A stretch of 8,508 nucleotides of DNA from Pseudodesulfovibrio sp. GTDB lineage: Bacteria > Desulfobacterota > Desulfovibrionia > Desulfovibrionales > Desulfovibrionaceae. The translations under genes and the position numbers were made by a program. Each line of letters starts with the position of its first letter. Positions within the stretch are counted from its first letter, which is position 1. Under the pieces are notes generated by a model. It ran no database searches. It had not been told where the DNA came from and saw only the letters and a program-made list of their open reading frames with translations. The DNA lies in contig JAFLJW010000147.1 in the NCBI GenBank assembly GCA_022712815.1, positions 1 to 8,508 on the forward strand. Reading direction: 5' to 3'. Shown here one piece after another: positions 5,821 through 8,508 of the stretch.

Positions 5821-5835
5821 TTGTCGCGTTGACAA
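5821..5835. repeat. Inverted repeat overlapping the secA -35 box
   Basis: TTGTC (5821-5825) and GACAA (5831-5835) form a perfect five-base inverted repeat with five bases between; the right arm lies within the TTGACA -35 box. It could be an operator, but the arms are short and chance is a fair explanation. Confidence 0.25.
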
Positions 5836-5856
5836 TGGGGATTTCAGGTATATCTT
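5829..5856 (+). promoter_or_regulatory. Candidate sigma-70 promoter of secA
   Basis: A perfect TTGACA -35 box (5829-5834) is followed after 16 bases by TATCTT (5851-5856), a four-of-six match to TATAAT. Transcription would begin near 5863, giving a leader of about 66 bases before the secA ATG. Its place between the terminator and secA supports the assignment. Confidence 0.5.
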
Positions 5857-5914
5857 TCCATGCAGTGTCTGAAGAGCGATTCGCCCGGACACGTAAAGAC
5901 CTCATTATATTTTC

Positions 5915-5920
5915 AGGAGA
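5915..5920 (+). promoter_or_regulatory. Ribosome binding site that fixes the secA start
   Basis: AGGAGA lies eight bases before the ATG at 5929. The reading frame is open further upstream to an ATG at 5860, but that start has no Shine-Dalgarno and its 23 extra residues do not resemble any SecA N-terminus. Confidence 0.8.
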
Positions 5921-5928
5921 TCCCATAC

Positions 5929-8478
<2,550 letters not shown>

Positions 8479-8508
8479 CAGCTTGGCGGGAGCGGCTCGA
8501 TTGCGTCG

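Noticed and set aside
5860..5928. 23-residue upstream extension of SecA from the ATG at 5860
   Set aside because: There is no Shine-Dalgarno at 5860, the extra residues are not SecA-like, the predicted transcription start falls near 5863, and the ATG at 5929 has AGGAGA at good spacing.

Overview
The window looks like chromosome from a deltaproteobacterial sulfate reducer of the Desulfovibrionaceae (Desulfovibrio or Pseudodesulfovibrio type). The basis is a medium-GC genome, a SecA with the short linker and zinc tail seen in that group, and a two-part GlcD/GlcF-type FAD plus iron-sulfur 2-hydroxyacid dehydrogenase. The assignment is inference from protein character; no 16S or other marker is present.

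All five complete genes and the one partial gene are on the + strand. Region 1 (1-2073) holds the 3' 420 codons of a GlcD-like FAD oxidase, then, 30 bases on, a GNAT-fold acyltransferase of the COG3375 type. Region 2 (2074-2468) is a 395-base non-coding stretch. It has a potential 88-nt folded element just after the acyltransferase, a good -24/-12 (sigma-54) promoter candidate, a 40-bp dyad overlapping its predicted start point, and short complementary segments leading to a strong Shine-Dalgarno. Region 3 (2469-5722) has a HisC-like aminotransferase, a GlcF-like iron-sulfur subunit overlapping it by 71 bases, and a six-helix membrane protein of unknown function, ended by a rho-independent terminator at 5747-5777. 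Region 4 (5778-8478) is secA with its own sigma-70-like promoter. The last 30 bases (8479-8508) hold nothing I can recognise.

Together GlcD and GlcF would oxidise a 2-hydroxyacid such as lactate or glycolate and pass electrons through FAD and two [4Fe-4S] clusters, probably to the quinone pool or another membrane carrier. The unusual point is that the two subunits are separated by an acyltransferase and an aminotransferase, with a regulated-looking promoter between. This suggests a pathway linking an amino acid, its 2-oxoacid and the matching 2-hydroxyacid. The substrate cannot be read from the sequence. secA is an unrelated housekeeping gene and is transcriptionally separate.

I see no CRISPR array, transposase, tRNA or rRNA. 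The best candidates for something undescribed are the regulatory region 2074-2468, the split dehydrogenase cluster, and a nine-G tract inside the membrane-protein gene.
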